Part shown: positions 34,599-42,406 of the stretch, piece after piece | How positions within the stretch are numbered: position 1 is the first letter of the stretch | Layout: the number at the start of each line of letters is the position of its first letter | Assembly: GCA_028281765.1 (NCBI GenBank) | Contig: JANQJF010000122.1 | Location: forward strand, 1 to 64,000 | Direction: 5' to 3' | Length of the DNA stretch: 64,000 bases | Origin: Planctomycetota bacterium | Lineage (GTDB): Bacteria > Planctomycetota > UBA1135 > UBA2386 | Program-made: the position numbers and the translations under genes | Notes under the pieces: generated by a model | Database searches by the model: none | The model's input: the letters and a program-made list of their open reading frames with translations, nothing else | What the model was told of the DNA's origin: nothing

Positions 34599-36265
34599 GA
34601 AGCGTCGTCATCTTGCTGTCCGTCTCGAGCATCGCCGCGCAGCAGCCGCCGGAGTCCTTGCTCGGCCGGATCGACTCCTCGGATTCGATCTCCGCCCACC
34701 TCGTCGCGGACCTCGACGGCGACGGAAGCGCCGAATTCGTGCTCGCCAGCGCGAACGGCACCGTGCGCGTGTGGTCCCACACGCCGCAGGGCGAATCGAC
34801 GTTCTCCGCCGGCGCGAAACCGCTCGTGCTGGCGCGACCCGCGAGCACGCTGCTCACGATCGCCGACGTCGCACCCGAGACCTCGGGCCTCGAGCTGGTC
34901 GTGGCCGACGCGCGTGGCGTCGTCGCCTACGGATTCGACGCAACGCACGGGCGCTTCTCGGGAGATCCGCTCACGCTGACTCCGAGCCGACTCGGCTTCC
35001 GCACCGGACGTCCGATGGCCGCGGATCTCGCGCAAGACATCAACGACGACGGCCTCGCCGACCTCACGGTTCCAGCGCGGGGCGGCTACGAGATCTGGCT
35101 GCGTGACGCGACCAAACAGACTATGACGTTCGAGTTTTCGCAGACTCTGCCGCTCCAACTCGGCCACGAACGGCGCACGCGTGCGTCGCTCCTCTCCGAC
35201 CAGCTCTCGAACAAGATCGAGATCCCGCGACTCGACATCGACGACGTCAACGGCGACGGCCGCGCGGACCTGCGGACGAAGCGCGAGTCGATCCGCGAGT
35301 TCTACATGCAGGACGCCGACGGCCGCTTCGCGACCGCGCCGATCACCGTCGACCTCGCGATGTTCCGCGACACGACGGCGAAGGCCGGAATCGACCTCGG
35401 AGAGACGCTCGTTATCGACGGGACGGCCTACATGCAGGACGGTGACCTGAACGGCGACGGCGTGCCCGACTACGTCATCGCGCACCGCCGCAAGGTCTGG
35501 AGCTTTCTCTCCTCGGAAGCGGGTCCGCAGTTCACGAAGTCTCGAACGCGGCGCGTCGCGCAGGACATCAGCGGGCTGTTGCTCGCCCGACTCGACGAGG
35601 ACGAACGCGACGATCTCCTGGTGTTCAAACTCGAAGTCCCGTCCGCGACCGAGCTCCTGCTCGGCCTTGTCGCCTCGATCGACGTCGAGGTCACGGCGAT
35701 CGGCTACCGCACCGACGAAGACGGCGCGTTCGAACGACGCGCGCGATGGCAGCGACCGCTGACGATCCGCGTGCCGCCGATCCGAGAGCTGATGTCGGGT
35801 GCCGACGATCTCATCGAACGATTCCTCGCCGTGATCGAGAAGCTCCGTTGGTCCGCACGTGGCGACTTCGACGGGGACGGCACCCTCGATCTCGCGCTTG
35901 CGACCGAAGCCAACGACGCCGCCGAGATCTGGCTGAATCGCGAGAAGGGCAAGACGACCGAGAACGTGTTCGGCGCGTGGATCCGCGGCCTGTTGTTCGA
36001 GAGCCCTGACACCGTGTTCGACGTCGACCGAATCCTCGAACTGCTCGGCCAGGTCATCGAGCTCCGCAACTCCGCGCTGACCGCCCGGCGTGCCCCGGAC
36101 CGCGTCATGCCGCTCCGGCCCGTCGGGGGCGAGCTCACGATCGTCGAGATGCTGGCGACCGACGTCGATGGCGACGGCCGCGAGGAGGTCGTTCTGGTCG
36201 AAGAGTCGAAACGGGCGAACGGTCGGCGCGTCCTGTCCGTATTCGATACCGGCGGAGGACGCTGA
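34595..36265 (+). CDS. Exported FG-GAP/VCBS-repeat beta-propeller protein (second of two)
   Basis: 556 aa from the ATG at 34595, which overlaps the stop of the preceding propeller gene. The frame is open far upstream but as a shadow only. It has a signal peptide (RSVVILLSVSSIAAQQ) and repeated Asp-rich loops: DLDGDGSAEFVLA, DINDDGLADLTVP, DVNGDGRADLRT, DLNGDGVPDYVIA, DFDGDGTLDLALA and DVDGDGREEVVLV. It shares design but little direct sequence with its neighbour, so the two may form a heteromeric surface structure. It is the last gene of the four-gene operon; a hairpin lies about 50 bases after the stop. Confidence 0.88.
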   Translation: MRSVVILLSVSSIAAQQPPESLLGRIDSSDSISAHLVADLDGDGSAEFVLASANGTVRVWSHTPQGESTFSAGAKPLVLARPASTLLTIADVAPETSGLELVVADARGVVAYGFDATHGRFSGDPLTLTPSRLGFRTGRPMAADLAQDINDDGLADLTVPARGGYEIWLRDATKQTMTFEFSQTLPLQLGHERRTRASLLSDQLSNKIEIPRLDIDDVNGDGRADLRTKRESIREFYMQDADGRFATAPITVDLAMFRDTTAKAGIDLGETLVIDGTAYMQDGDLNGDGVPDYVIAHRRKVWSFLSSEAGPQFTKSRTRRVAQDISGLLLARLDEDERDDLLVFKLEVPSATELLLGLVASIDVEVTAIGYRTDEDGAFERRARWQRPLTIRVPPIRELMSGADDLIERFLAVIEKLRWSARGDFDGDGTLDLALATEANDAAEIWLNREKGKTTENVFGAWIRGLLFESPDTVFDVDRILELLGQVIELRNSALTARRAPDRVMPLRPVGGELTIVEMLATDVDGDGREEVVLVEESKRANGRRVLSVFDTGGGR

Positions 36266-36311
36266 GCGCGCCCTCGTCGCAATCGAATGCCCCGCCGCCA
36301 ATATCCGCTTT

Positions 36312-36330
36312 CGAGCCCACGAGGGGCTCG
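36312..36330. terminator. Hairpin after the ABC/FG-GAP operon
   Basis: CGAGCCC and GGGCTCG form a perfect 7-bp stem around a 5-base loop, 47 bases past the stop of the last FG-GAP gene and 40 bases before the DUF4399 gene. No T-run follows, so it is a weak terminator candidate or a processing/stability hairpin. Confidence 0.35.
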
Positions 36331-36369
36331 CTATCGTCCCGATCGAACCCCAACCGCACCCGAACATTC

Positions 36370-37134
36370 ATGAAATACGCGTCCTCCATCCTCGCCGGCC
36401 TGCTGGCTTTCTCCGCCGGATGCACTTCCGAAGACTCGAGCGCCAGCTCGAACGGCGGCAACCCGTCTTCAAAGCCGTCGGCGGACAACTTCGAGTTCGT
36501 CGTCTGGCCCGAGAGCGGTTCGACCGTGTTCTCGAACAGCGCGATCTACGTCGGCAACCCGGCGGCTGAGGGCAAGGTCCCCGGCAAGATCGCGGTCATC
36601 GTCGGCGGCGAAGCCCCGAAGCCCGGAAGCGCGCTGCCCGCGAGCGCGATCCAGTTCGCCGCCGGCTCGGTCCACGGTGACATCATGCTGCCCCCCGGCA
36701 AGCACACGCTGCACGTCCACCACTTCGGTGCGGACGGCAAGGCGACCGAACTCGGGCAAACCGTCGAGTACACGGTCGAGAAAACGCCCGACGATCTCGG
36801 CGTGCAGTGGCTCGAGCCGGCCGACGGCGCCAAGGTGAAGTCGCCGTTCAAGGTGAAGTTCGGCCTGACCGGTGCCGGCATGTCCCCGGCCGGTCAAAAC
36901 GCGCTCGACAAGACGCTCGGCCATCACCACATCTCGGTGAACAAGGGTGTCGTGACGCCCGGCCTCATCATGCCGATGGACACCGGCGATTACATGCATT
37001 ACGGCAAGGCACAGACCGAGGCCGAAGTGAAGCTCGAGCCGGGCGAATACGAACTCACGATGCAGTTCGCCGACGCGGCCCACCGTAGCTACGGCAAGGC
37101 GCTCGCGAAGACGATCCGCATCACGGTCGAGTAA
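36370..37134 (+). CDS. DUF4399-containing lipoprotein
   Basis: 254 aa. The signal ends in a lipobox LAFSAGC (Cys18), followed by a Ser/Asn-rich linker. Two similar beta domains follow. The second (about residues 140-254) shows the DUF4399 pattern LGHHHISVN, DTGDYMHYGKAQTEAEVKLEPGEYELTMQFADAAH, with histidines that could bind metal. The first carries the related PPGKHTLHVHHFGADGK. The family is periplasmic and of unknown function. It is convergent with the azurin gene, 21 bases away; both are lipoproteins with possible metal ligands, though their order does not suggest co-transcription. Confidence 0.82.
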   Translation: MKYASSILAGLLAFSAGCTSEDSSASSNGGNPSSKPSADNFEFVVWPESGSTVFSNSAIYVGNPAAEGKVPGKIAVIVGGEAPKPGSALPASAIQFAAGSVHGDIMLPPGKHTLHVHHFGADGKATELGQTVEYTVEKTPDDLGVQWLEPADGAKVKSPFKVKFGLTGAGMSPAGQNALDKTLGHHHISVNKGVVTPGLIMPMDTGDYMHYGKAQTEAEVKLEPGEYELTMQFADAAHRSYGKALAKTIRITVE

Positions 37135-37155
37135 TCGACCCGACTCGCTCCGCGT

Positions 37156-37626
37156 CTAGCGAGCGACGATCACGCCCTGCATGACGGCGGCGTGTCCCGT
37201 GAACGTGCAGACGTAGGGGTAGCGACCCTTCTTGTCGATGTTCACGACGAGCTCGGCCTCTTCACCGGGGCCGAGGATCTTGGTGTTCGCGATGACGTCG
37301 CCCTTCTCGGAGTCCGGAAGGAAGTCGTTCTCGAGCTTGCCGCCCTTCGTGAGGCAGCGGGTCGCGAACTCGATCGGCTTCACGCCGGGACGCAGCAGGA
37401 CGAAGTTGTGTCCCATCGCGACCTTCGGCTGCTTGCCTTCGTTCTTGAAGCGGACCGTGATCTTGGCCGGCGACTGAACGTCGAGACGCGCCTTGCTGAA
37501 CTGCATCTGGTCGTTGCCAGTCAGTTCGAAAACGACTTCGGACGGACCGCTGTCACCGCAGCCGGCAAACGTCAGGGCGAGGAAGGCAGCCGCAGCAGCG
37601 CGGCCCAGGGCGTGAATCTTCAACAT
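37156..37626 (-). CDS. Azurin-like blue copper lipoprotein
   Basis: 156 aa. The signal ends in the lipobox LTFAGC (Cys23), so this azurin is membrane-anchored rather than free in the periplasm. The cupredoxin copper ligands are all visible: H73 in AMGHNFVLL, C140 and H145 in PYVCTFTGH, and M149 in AAVMQG. The GNDQMQF segment near residue 37 matches the N-terminal strand of azurins. It would carry single electrons between periplasmic redox partners. It is divergent from the endonuclease VIII gene across a 263-base intergenic region. Confidence 0.93.
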   Translation of the reverse strand: MLKIHALGRAAAAAFLALTFAGCGDSGPSEVVFELTGNDQMQFSKARLDVQSPAKITVRFKNEGKQPKVAMGHNFVLLRPGVKPIEFATRCLTKGGKLENDFLPDSEKGDVIANTKILGPGEEAELVVNIDKKGRYPYVCTFTGHAAVMQGVIVAR

Positions 37627-37889
37627 GGTTGGTTCTGGTCATACAGCGCCGGCATGGCGAGAAAGCCCCGACATCGCGCTTTTCTTGGAGTTCGACGCAG
37701 CCCTCATAATTTCAACCGCCCCACCGGCTTTCTCGCCGGTTCCGAGCCGAAGAAGACCCTCGGAATCCGAGCCAGATCGCATCCGAAGCACCGATGCTGT
37801 CGAAAACGACGACGTGAGGCGAGTGCTGCCACTCCTTCAATCCTTTCCTGAAACAACGGGCCAGCACTCGTCTCACACTCTTTCCAGCC

Positions 37890-38711
37890 ATGCCCGAAGG
37901 CCCGGAAGTCCGCCGCGAAGCCGATCGAATCGGGAAGGCCATCGCTCGGAAGCGTCTCGAGGAAGCTTGGTTCGCGTTTCCCGAGCTGCAGCACCACGCC
38001 AATGAGCTGCAAGGCCGTCGTGTCGACGAGGTCGAAGCCCGCGGCAAGGCGATGCTGATCCGGTTCGAATCCGGCCTCAACCTCTACTCCCACAACCAGC
38101 TCTACGGCCGCTGGTATGTGGTGAAGCGCGGGCGCATGCCGCGCACGAATCGGCAGCTGCGCGTCGCCCTGCACACGCAGGCCAACTCGGCTCTTCTCTA
38201 CAGCGCGTCCGAAATCGAGCTTCTCGCAGACGAGGAGATCGCGGCCCACCCCTACGTCGGCACGCTCGGCCCGAACGTTCTCGACGCGGCCACGGAAGTC
38301 GACGACGTCGCCGAACGCATCGCGGATACGCGCTTCCGGCGTCGCTCGCTCGGCGCCCTCCTGCTCGACCAGCGCTTCCTTTCCGGACTCGGCAACTACC
38401 TCCGCAGTGAAGCGCTGTTCGTGGCGCGACTGGGTCCCGATCTGCGTTCCGGCGACCTGAACGAGACCCAGACGGCGGAGCTCGCGGACGCGATCGTCAC
38501 GATCACCCGCCGGGCCTACCGACTGCGCGGCGTGACCAACGACCCCGACCTCATGCGGGAAGCGAAGGCCCAGGGCGCGCCACGCCGCGAGTATCGGCAC
38601 TGGGTGTTCAGCCGCGCGGGCGGCCCATGCCGACTGTGCGGCGAGACGATCGAACGTCGAGACAGCGCCGGGCGGCGGCTATATTTCTGCCCCGCCTGCC
38701 AGAGCTGCTGA
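37890..38711 (+). CDS. nei: Endonuclease VIII (DNA glycosylase/AP lyase)
   Basis: 273 aa, close in length and sequence to E. coli Nei. The catalytic P2 and E3 (PEGPEVRR), K53 in EARGKAML, the LYSHNQLYGRW loop, LLYSASEIELL, LLLDQRFLSGLGNYLRSEAL and a C-terminal zinc finger (Cys 247, 250, 267 and 270) are present. It excises oxidised pyrimidines and cleaves the abasic site. It is a different subfamily from the Nei2-like gene at 10560. A 7-base gap separates it from the FAD oxidoreductase gene, and that gene overlaps an SRPBCC gene, so all three are probably one operon. Confidence 0.95.
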   Translation: MPEGPEVRREADRIGKAIARKRLEEAWFAFPELQHHANELQGRRVDEVEARGKAMLIRFESGLNLYSHNQLYGRWYVVKRGRMPRTNRQLRVALHTQANSALLYSASEIELLADEEIAAHPYVGTLGPNVLDAATEVDDVAERIADTRFRRRSLGALLLDQRFLSGLGNYLRSEALFVARLGPDLRSGDLNETQTAELADAIVTITRRAYRLRGVTNDPDLMREAKAQGAPRREYRHWVFSRAGGPCRLCGETIERRDSAGRRLYFCPACQSC

Positions 38712-38718
38712 GTCCGGA

Positions 38719-39975
38719 ATGTCCGACACCGCCCCCACCGACCTGCCGATCGTGATCATCGGCGCCGGCCTCGCCGGCCTCTGCTGCGCGCGTGCACTCC
38801 ACGCAGCCGGCCACGAATTCGTCATCGTCGAAGCGAACGACCGCGTCGGTGGTCGCGTCGCGACCGAGGCCGTCGACGGGTTCCTCCTGGACGTCGGCTT
38901 CCAAGTGCTACTGACGGCGTATCCGGAGGCCCAACGCCAGCTCGACTATCCAGCGCTCGGCATGAAGCCGTTCCGACCCGGTAGCCTCATCCGCTACGCG
39001 GGGAAGACGACGAGGATCGCAGACCCTTGGCGAGAACCGCTGCGCGGCATCGGCTCGCTGTTCTCCCCGGTGCTCTCCACCGCCGACGCATTCCGCATGG
39101 CCAAACTGCGCTCGCGCCTGATCAATGGGAACGTCGCGCCGACGGACACTGGCTCGGACGTCCTCGATCAGGCCGGCATCTCGGACCGGCTACGCGGCGC
39201 GTTCTTCGCGCCGTTCTTCGGTGGCGTGACGCTCGACCCCGAGCTCGGCGTGCCGGCGGACTACTTCAGTTTCCTGTTCCGGATGTTCGCACACGGTGAA
39301 GCCGCGCTGCCGGCAAAGGGCATGGGCGCGATCCCCGAGCACCTCGCATCCGGACTCCCCGAAGGCTCCGTCCGACTCCGCTGCCCGGTCGCCTCCATCG
39401 ACGGCAACACCGTCGTGTTGCGCGACGGCGAGCACCTGGAGGCCGAGGCTATCGTCGTCGCCGCGGACGGCCAGAACGCGCACGAACTCGTCGGCACTCC
39501 CGCTCCCCGAGCCTGGAAAGCGACGACGACGCTCTACTTCGCAGCGGACGCCGCTCCGATCGACGAACCCACTCTGATGCTCAACGGGTCCGGTGAGGGA
39601 CCCGTGCTCCACCTGTGCGTGCCGAGTCGCGTGCAGTCGAGCTACGCGCCCAAGGGCCAGGAGCTCGTGTCCGTCAGCGTGCTCGGTGTCGACGACGCGC
39701 GCGACGACGAAGCGCTTACGGCTGCTGTCCGCACGCAACTCGCGTCGTGGTTCGGTCCGGCCGTGAACGACTGGCGACACCTCCGAAACTTCCGCATTCC
39801 GCACGCGCAGCCGCGCGTGCCCGCCGGCGCCCCGGCGATGGAGCGCTCGGGAGTGCAGCAGGTCCGCGACGGCTTGTGGGTCTGCGGCGACCATCTGTCG
39901 ACACCCTCGATCCAAGGCGCCATGGTCGCGGGTCGTCACGCCGCCGAAGCGCTGCTTGCACCGGTCGCGACCTGA
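38719..39975 (+). CDS. FAD-dependent amine-oxidase-like oxidoreductase
   Basis: 418 aa. It opens with a Rossmann FAD motif (IVIIGAGLAGLCCARALHAAG, about residues 11-31) and the GGRVATEAVDGFLLDVGFQV segment of the protoporphyrinogen-oxidase/amine-oxidase superfamily. The C terminus has LWVCGDHLSTPSIQGAMVAGRHAAEA, the second FAD-contact motif. Carotenoid isomerases, desaturases and PPO-like enzymes all share this fold, so the substrate is open. It overlaps the SRPBCC gene by one base (TGATG) and follows nei closely. Similar FAD-oxidoreductase/SRPBCC pairs are often found beside photolyases and light-responsive regulators. Confidence 0.85.
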   Translation: MSDTAPTDLPIVIIGAGLAGLCCARALHAAGHEFVIVEANDRVGGRVATEAVDGFLLDVGFQVLLTAYPEAQRQLDYPALGMKPFRPGSLIRYAGKTTRIADPWREPLRGIGSLFSPVLSTADAFRMAKLRSRLINGNVAPTDTGSDVLDQAGISDRLRGAFFAPFFGGVTLDPELGVPADYFSFLFRMFAHGEAALPAKGMGAIPEHLASGLPEGSVRLRCPVASIDGNTVVLRDGEHLEAEAIVVAADGQNAHELVGTPAPRAWKATTTLYFAADAAPIDEPTLMLNGSGEGPVLHLCVPSRVQSSYAPKGQELVSVSVLGVDDARDDEALTAAVRTQLASWFGPAVNDWRHLRNFRIPHAQPRVPAGAPAMERSGVQQVRDGLWVCGDHLSTPSIQGAMVAGRHAAEALLAPVAT

Positions 39976-40439
39976 TGGAGTTCGTGTATGAGAGCGTCAT
40001 CCCGGCGACCGTCGAGGAGGTGTTCGCGTTCCACGAACGGCCCGACGCGTTCGAGCTGCTGCAGCCGCCGTGGGAACGCGTCGAGATCCTGCAGCCGCCC
40101 ACCAGTCTCGAGGTCGGCACGCGCGTCGAACTCAAGACACGCGTCGGCCCATTCTGGATCGACATCGTCGCGGAGCACGTGGCGTACGAGAACAACAGCC
40201 ACTTCGAGGACGTCATGGTGAAGGGGCCGTTTCGCAGTTGGCACCACCGCCATCAGTTCTTCGAAGATCCGGACGGCTGTCGCCTCCGCGACGCGATCGA
40301 ACTGACGCCGCCGCTCGGATGGCTCGGTCGGCTCACCGCCCCGATCGCCATTCGACCGAAGCTGCGCAAGATGTTCGCCTACCGTCACGAGGTCACGCGG
40401 CGCGAGGTGCTGCGCGCGCGCGGCGAGAACGCCGATTGA
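39975..40439 (+). CDS. SRPBCC-family (START-like) ligand-binding protein
   Basis: 154 aa from the ATG at 39975, sharing one base with the stop of the FAD oxidoreductase. The sequence opens with the typical VYESVIPATVEEVFAFHERPDAF, followed by a strand pattern (GTRVELKTRVGPFWIDIVAEHV, then FEDVMVKGPFRSWHHRHQF) and a final long helix (PKLRKMFAYRHEVTRREVL). This matches the SRPBCC ligand-binding cavity fold, which binds lipids, polyketides or other hydrophobics. No catalytic motif is seen. It closes the nei / oxidoreductase / SRPBCC operon, and its stop is followed by a transposon-like palindromic element. Confidence 0.85.
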   Translation: MEFVYESVIPATVEEVFAFHERPDAFELLQPPWERVEILQPPTSLEVGTRVELKTRVGPFWIDIVAEHVAYENNSHFEDVMVKGPFRSWHHRHQFFEDPDGCRLRDAIELTPPLGWLGRLTAPIAIRPKLRKMFAYRHEVTRREVLRARGENAD

Positions 40440-40442
40440 CCT

Positions 40443-40459
40443 CAGACGAGGAGCACTAG
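40443..40459. repeat. Terminal-repeat half-site abutting the palindromic element
   Basis: CAGACGAGGAGCACTAG, the mirror image of the element's left end: on the minus strand CTAGTGCTCCTCGTCTG matches the left terminal repeat at 15 of 17 positions. It shares the CTAG with the full element. Its 15-base core is identical to 17432-17446. Confidence 0.5.
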
Positions 40460-40624
40460 TGTCCCTCGTCTGGAGTCCGTAGCGAAAGTAGCCGCGTCAC
40501 TCGATTCGCGCGCAAGGCGCTGCGACGACACGGCTTGTCAGTAGACAAGTTGAGGAGCAGCAACGCAGCGCGCGGATCGAATGGCCGGTTACTTATGATG
40601 CGGACTTCGGACGCGGGGCACTAG
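40456..40624. mobile_element. Palindromic MITE-like element, probably IS630/Tc1-mariner type
   Basis: 169 bases with no gene. The left end CTAGTGTCCCTCGTCTGG (from 40456) and the inverted right end CTAGTGCCCCGCGTCCGA (from 40624 on the minus strand) agree at 21 of 26 positions, and the similarity continues inward to about 57 bases per arm (shared TCGAT-CGCGCGC). The centre is a perfect small hairpin CTTGTC-AGTA-GACAAG at 40534-40549. The whole element can therefore fold into one long stem. Ends that fall on TA within CTAG fit the target preference known for IS630. No transposase lies in the window. The right end coincides with the stop codon of the VOC gene. Confidence 0.65.
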
Positions 40625-40968
40625 GACCGCTTCCAGAGCGCCCACTGGATACCGCCCTGGCCGTAGATCGCGAACGTGCCACCACCCGGAAGTTCCATGG
40701 CGGGGTGCATGACTTCGCCGCCGGCCTCGACGGCGATGGCCAGCGCCGCCTCGACGTCCTCGACCAGCATGTAGGGCCGGGTCACCGGCGCTTCGGATTC
40801 GTGCATCGGCGCGCGCACGCCGAGTTGGCCGCCGTTCGCGAGAGTCGTCGTGCGTGCGTTGCCGAGGTGCGGCTGTGGCTCGCTGAACTCGACTCCGTGC
40901 ATCTTCGCCTGGGCGGCGCACGTCGCGTCGACGTCGGGGGTGACGATCTCGAGGTAGTGGACTTGCAT
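40621..40968 (-). CDS. Glyoxalase/VOC-family protein
   Basis: 115 aa, a single VOC module pair: QVHYLEIVTPDVDATCAAQAK at the start, then the strand-rich middle, and VEDVEAALAIAVEAGGEVMHPAMELPGGGTFAIYGQGGIQWALWKR. The N-terminal H4 and late Glu/Gln positions could be metal ligands, but classic glyoxalase ligands are not complete. The family includes glyoxalases, fosfomycin-resistance enzymes and extradiol dioxygenases; this short version is of unknown substrate. Its TAG stop lies inside the right end of the palindromic element, so the insertion may have supplied the present C terminus. Confidence 0.85.
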   Translation of the reverse strand: MQVHYLEIVTPDVDATCAAQAKMHGVEFSEPQPHLGNARTTTLANGGQLGVRAPMHESEAPVTRPYMLVEDVEAALAIAVEAGGEVMHPAMELPGGGTFAIYGQGGIQWALWKRS

Positions 40969-41021
40969 TGCCTCAGTCTGACCACGGCGGCGCCGCCGAA
41001 TCCACGAAAAGCCGTCCTCGA

Positions 41022-42326
41022 TCAGCTACGACCGCTGCGGTAGAGACCGATCGCGTCGATCTCGAGGCGGAAGGGACCTTCCTGCTCGTCCCCGATGCTG
41101 ACGCCGATACCGCGGATGCGTGCGGGGTCGATCGACGGCGAGTTGGGCGGGGTGTATCCCATCACGTTTCGCTTCATCGCTCGGAAGGGCAAACGAAGCT
41201 CGACCCACTCGCCCGCCGTCGTCTCGATCGTCGACTGGTAGAGATCCGCGGTGACGCGGGACCGGTCACTGACCGAGAAGCGGTAGCGCTTGCCGTCGCC
41301 ACGCACGCGCACGACGAGACCGTCGAAGCCCTCGAACGACCCGTCCGCGACCCGGCGCCGCGCCGATGCGAAACCGCCGTTGTTCTCCAGCGACACGTTG
41401 CCGGCGAAGACACCGACCTCTCCATCGCTCTCGACTGCGCTACGAGAACGCCCACCCATGACGGTGTCGTTCACGATCTGCCACTTCTCCGAGGAGGCCT
41501 CATCGAAGTCGTCGACGAGAGTCCCGCGAACCTGTCGCTTGGCGGATGCTTCCGCGACTCCCGGAACGTCCTGTTCGAGTTCTCCCCACGCCAAGTCGAG
41601 CGCACGACGGAGGTCCCATGCGCGCTCGACGGGATCGGGATCGCCGTTCGAGAGGCTCGCGCGCAGCGCACGTTGCGCGGCGTTCGACAGCTTCGGCTCG
41701 GTGCCGGTGAGCAAGCTCAGCGCGGCGACCTCGTAGATCGCGGCACACGCCTCCTGCTGACCCGCGTTGAACAGCGGGACGCCGCGTTCGATCGCGAGCT
41801 GGACGACCTGGAGCGGAGTCGGCGCGTTGAGCTTCTCGAGCACGCCGGGCGGCACGAGCACAGAGTCGATCACGTGGATCGTGCCGTTCGTCGCCGCGAT
41901 ATCGTTCTTGAGGACCTTCGCGCCGGCGACGCGGAGGACGCCACGCTGCAGCCCGATCGTGAGGCGATCGCCAGCGAGAGTCGCGGCAGAGCCCTTCGAC
42001 AGGGCCTGCGTCGCGCTCACGCTGCCCGCGACGACGTGGTAGCGCAGGACGGTCGCGAGCAGGTCGGCGGACGCCGGCTCGAGCAGGCGGTTGCGGGCGC
42101 CGACCGGCAGCGCTCCGAACGCCTCGTCGGTCGGAGCGAACACGGTGAACGGGCCGGGTCCACGAAGCGCGTCGTCGAGACCGGTGCTGCGCAGCACGCT
42201 CAGCAGCGTCGAGAAACCGCCCGCCGCCTCGGCCGTCGCGACGATGTCACGATCGGGGTCCTGGGCAGCCGACGCGGGGATGGCAGCCGTCAGGGCCGCG
42301 CTGGTGAGCAGAAGGGCGAAGCGCAT
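41022..42326 (-). CDS. Exported fasciclin-CIA30 fusion protein
   Basis: 434 aa from the ATG at 42326, giving the signal peptide RFALLLTSAALTAAIPASA. Residues about 28-165 are a fasciclin (FAS1) domain: FSTLLSVLRSTGLDDALRGPGPFTVFAPTDEAF, LLATVLRYHVVAGSV, and the closing NGTIHVIDSVLVPPGV. A helical linker follows (~170-265). Residues ~270-434 resemble CIA30/NDUFAF1-type beta domains (WQIVNDTVMGGRSRSAVE, FAGNVSLENNGGFASARRR, EWVELRLPFRAM, IRGIGVSIGDEQEGPFRLEIDAIGLY). FAS1 domains mediate adhesion; CIA30 domains are carbohydrate-binding-like modules in bacteria. Having both in one exported protein is uncommon. The next gene upstream on the same strand is the YeiH-like transporter. Confidence 0.88.
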   Translation of the reverse strand: MRFALLLTSAALTAAIPASAAQDPDRDIVATAEAAGGFSTLLSVLRSTGLDDALRGPGPFTVFAPTDEAFGALPVGARNRLLEPASADLLATVLRYHVVAGSVSATQALSKGSAATLAGDRLTIGLQRGVLRVAGAKVLKNDIAATNGTIHVIDSVLVPPGVLEKLNAPTPLQVVQLAIERGVPLFNAGQQEACAAIYEVAALSLLTGTEPKLSNAAQRALRASLSNGDPDPVERAWDLRRALDLAWGELEQDVPGVAEASAKRQVRGTLVDDFDEASSEKWQIVNDTVMGGRSRSAVESDGEVGVFAGNVSLENNGGFASARRRVADGSFEGFDGLVVRVRGDGKRYRFSVSDRSRVTADLYQSTIETTAGEWVELRLPFRAMKRNVMGYTPPNSPSIDPARIRGIGVSIGDEQEGPFRLEIDAIGLYRSGRS

Positions 42327-42406
42327 ACGTTCTCCAGGGATAGGGTTGGCCGGGACTTCGCCCGGATCGGCCGCGCGGTTGCAGGCGGATCGCGGATTCG
42401 CCGCGA

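Noticed and set aside
40440..40620. A small RNA or tRNA gene in the gap with strong secondary structure
   Set aside because: The fold is one long palindrome with CTAG ends and no cloverleaf or anticodon, so a transposon-like element explains it better.
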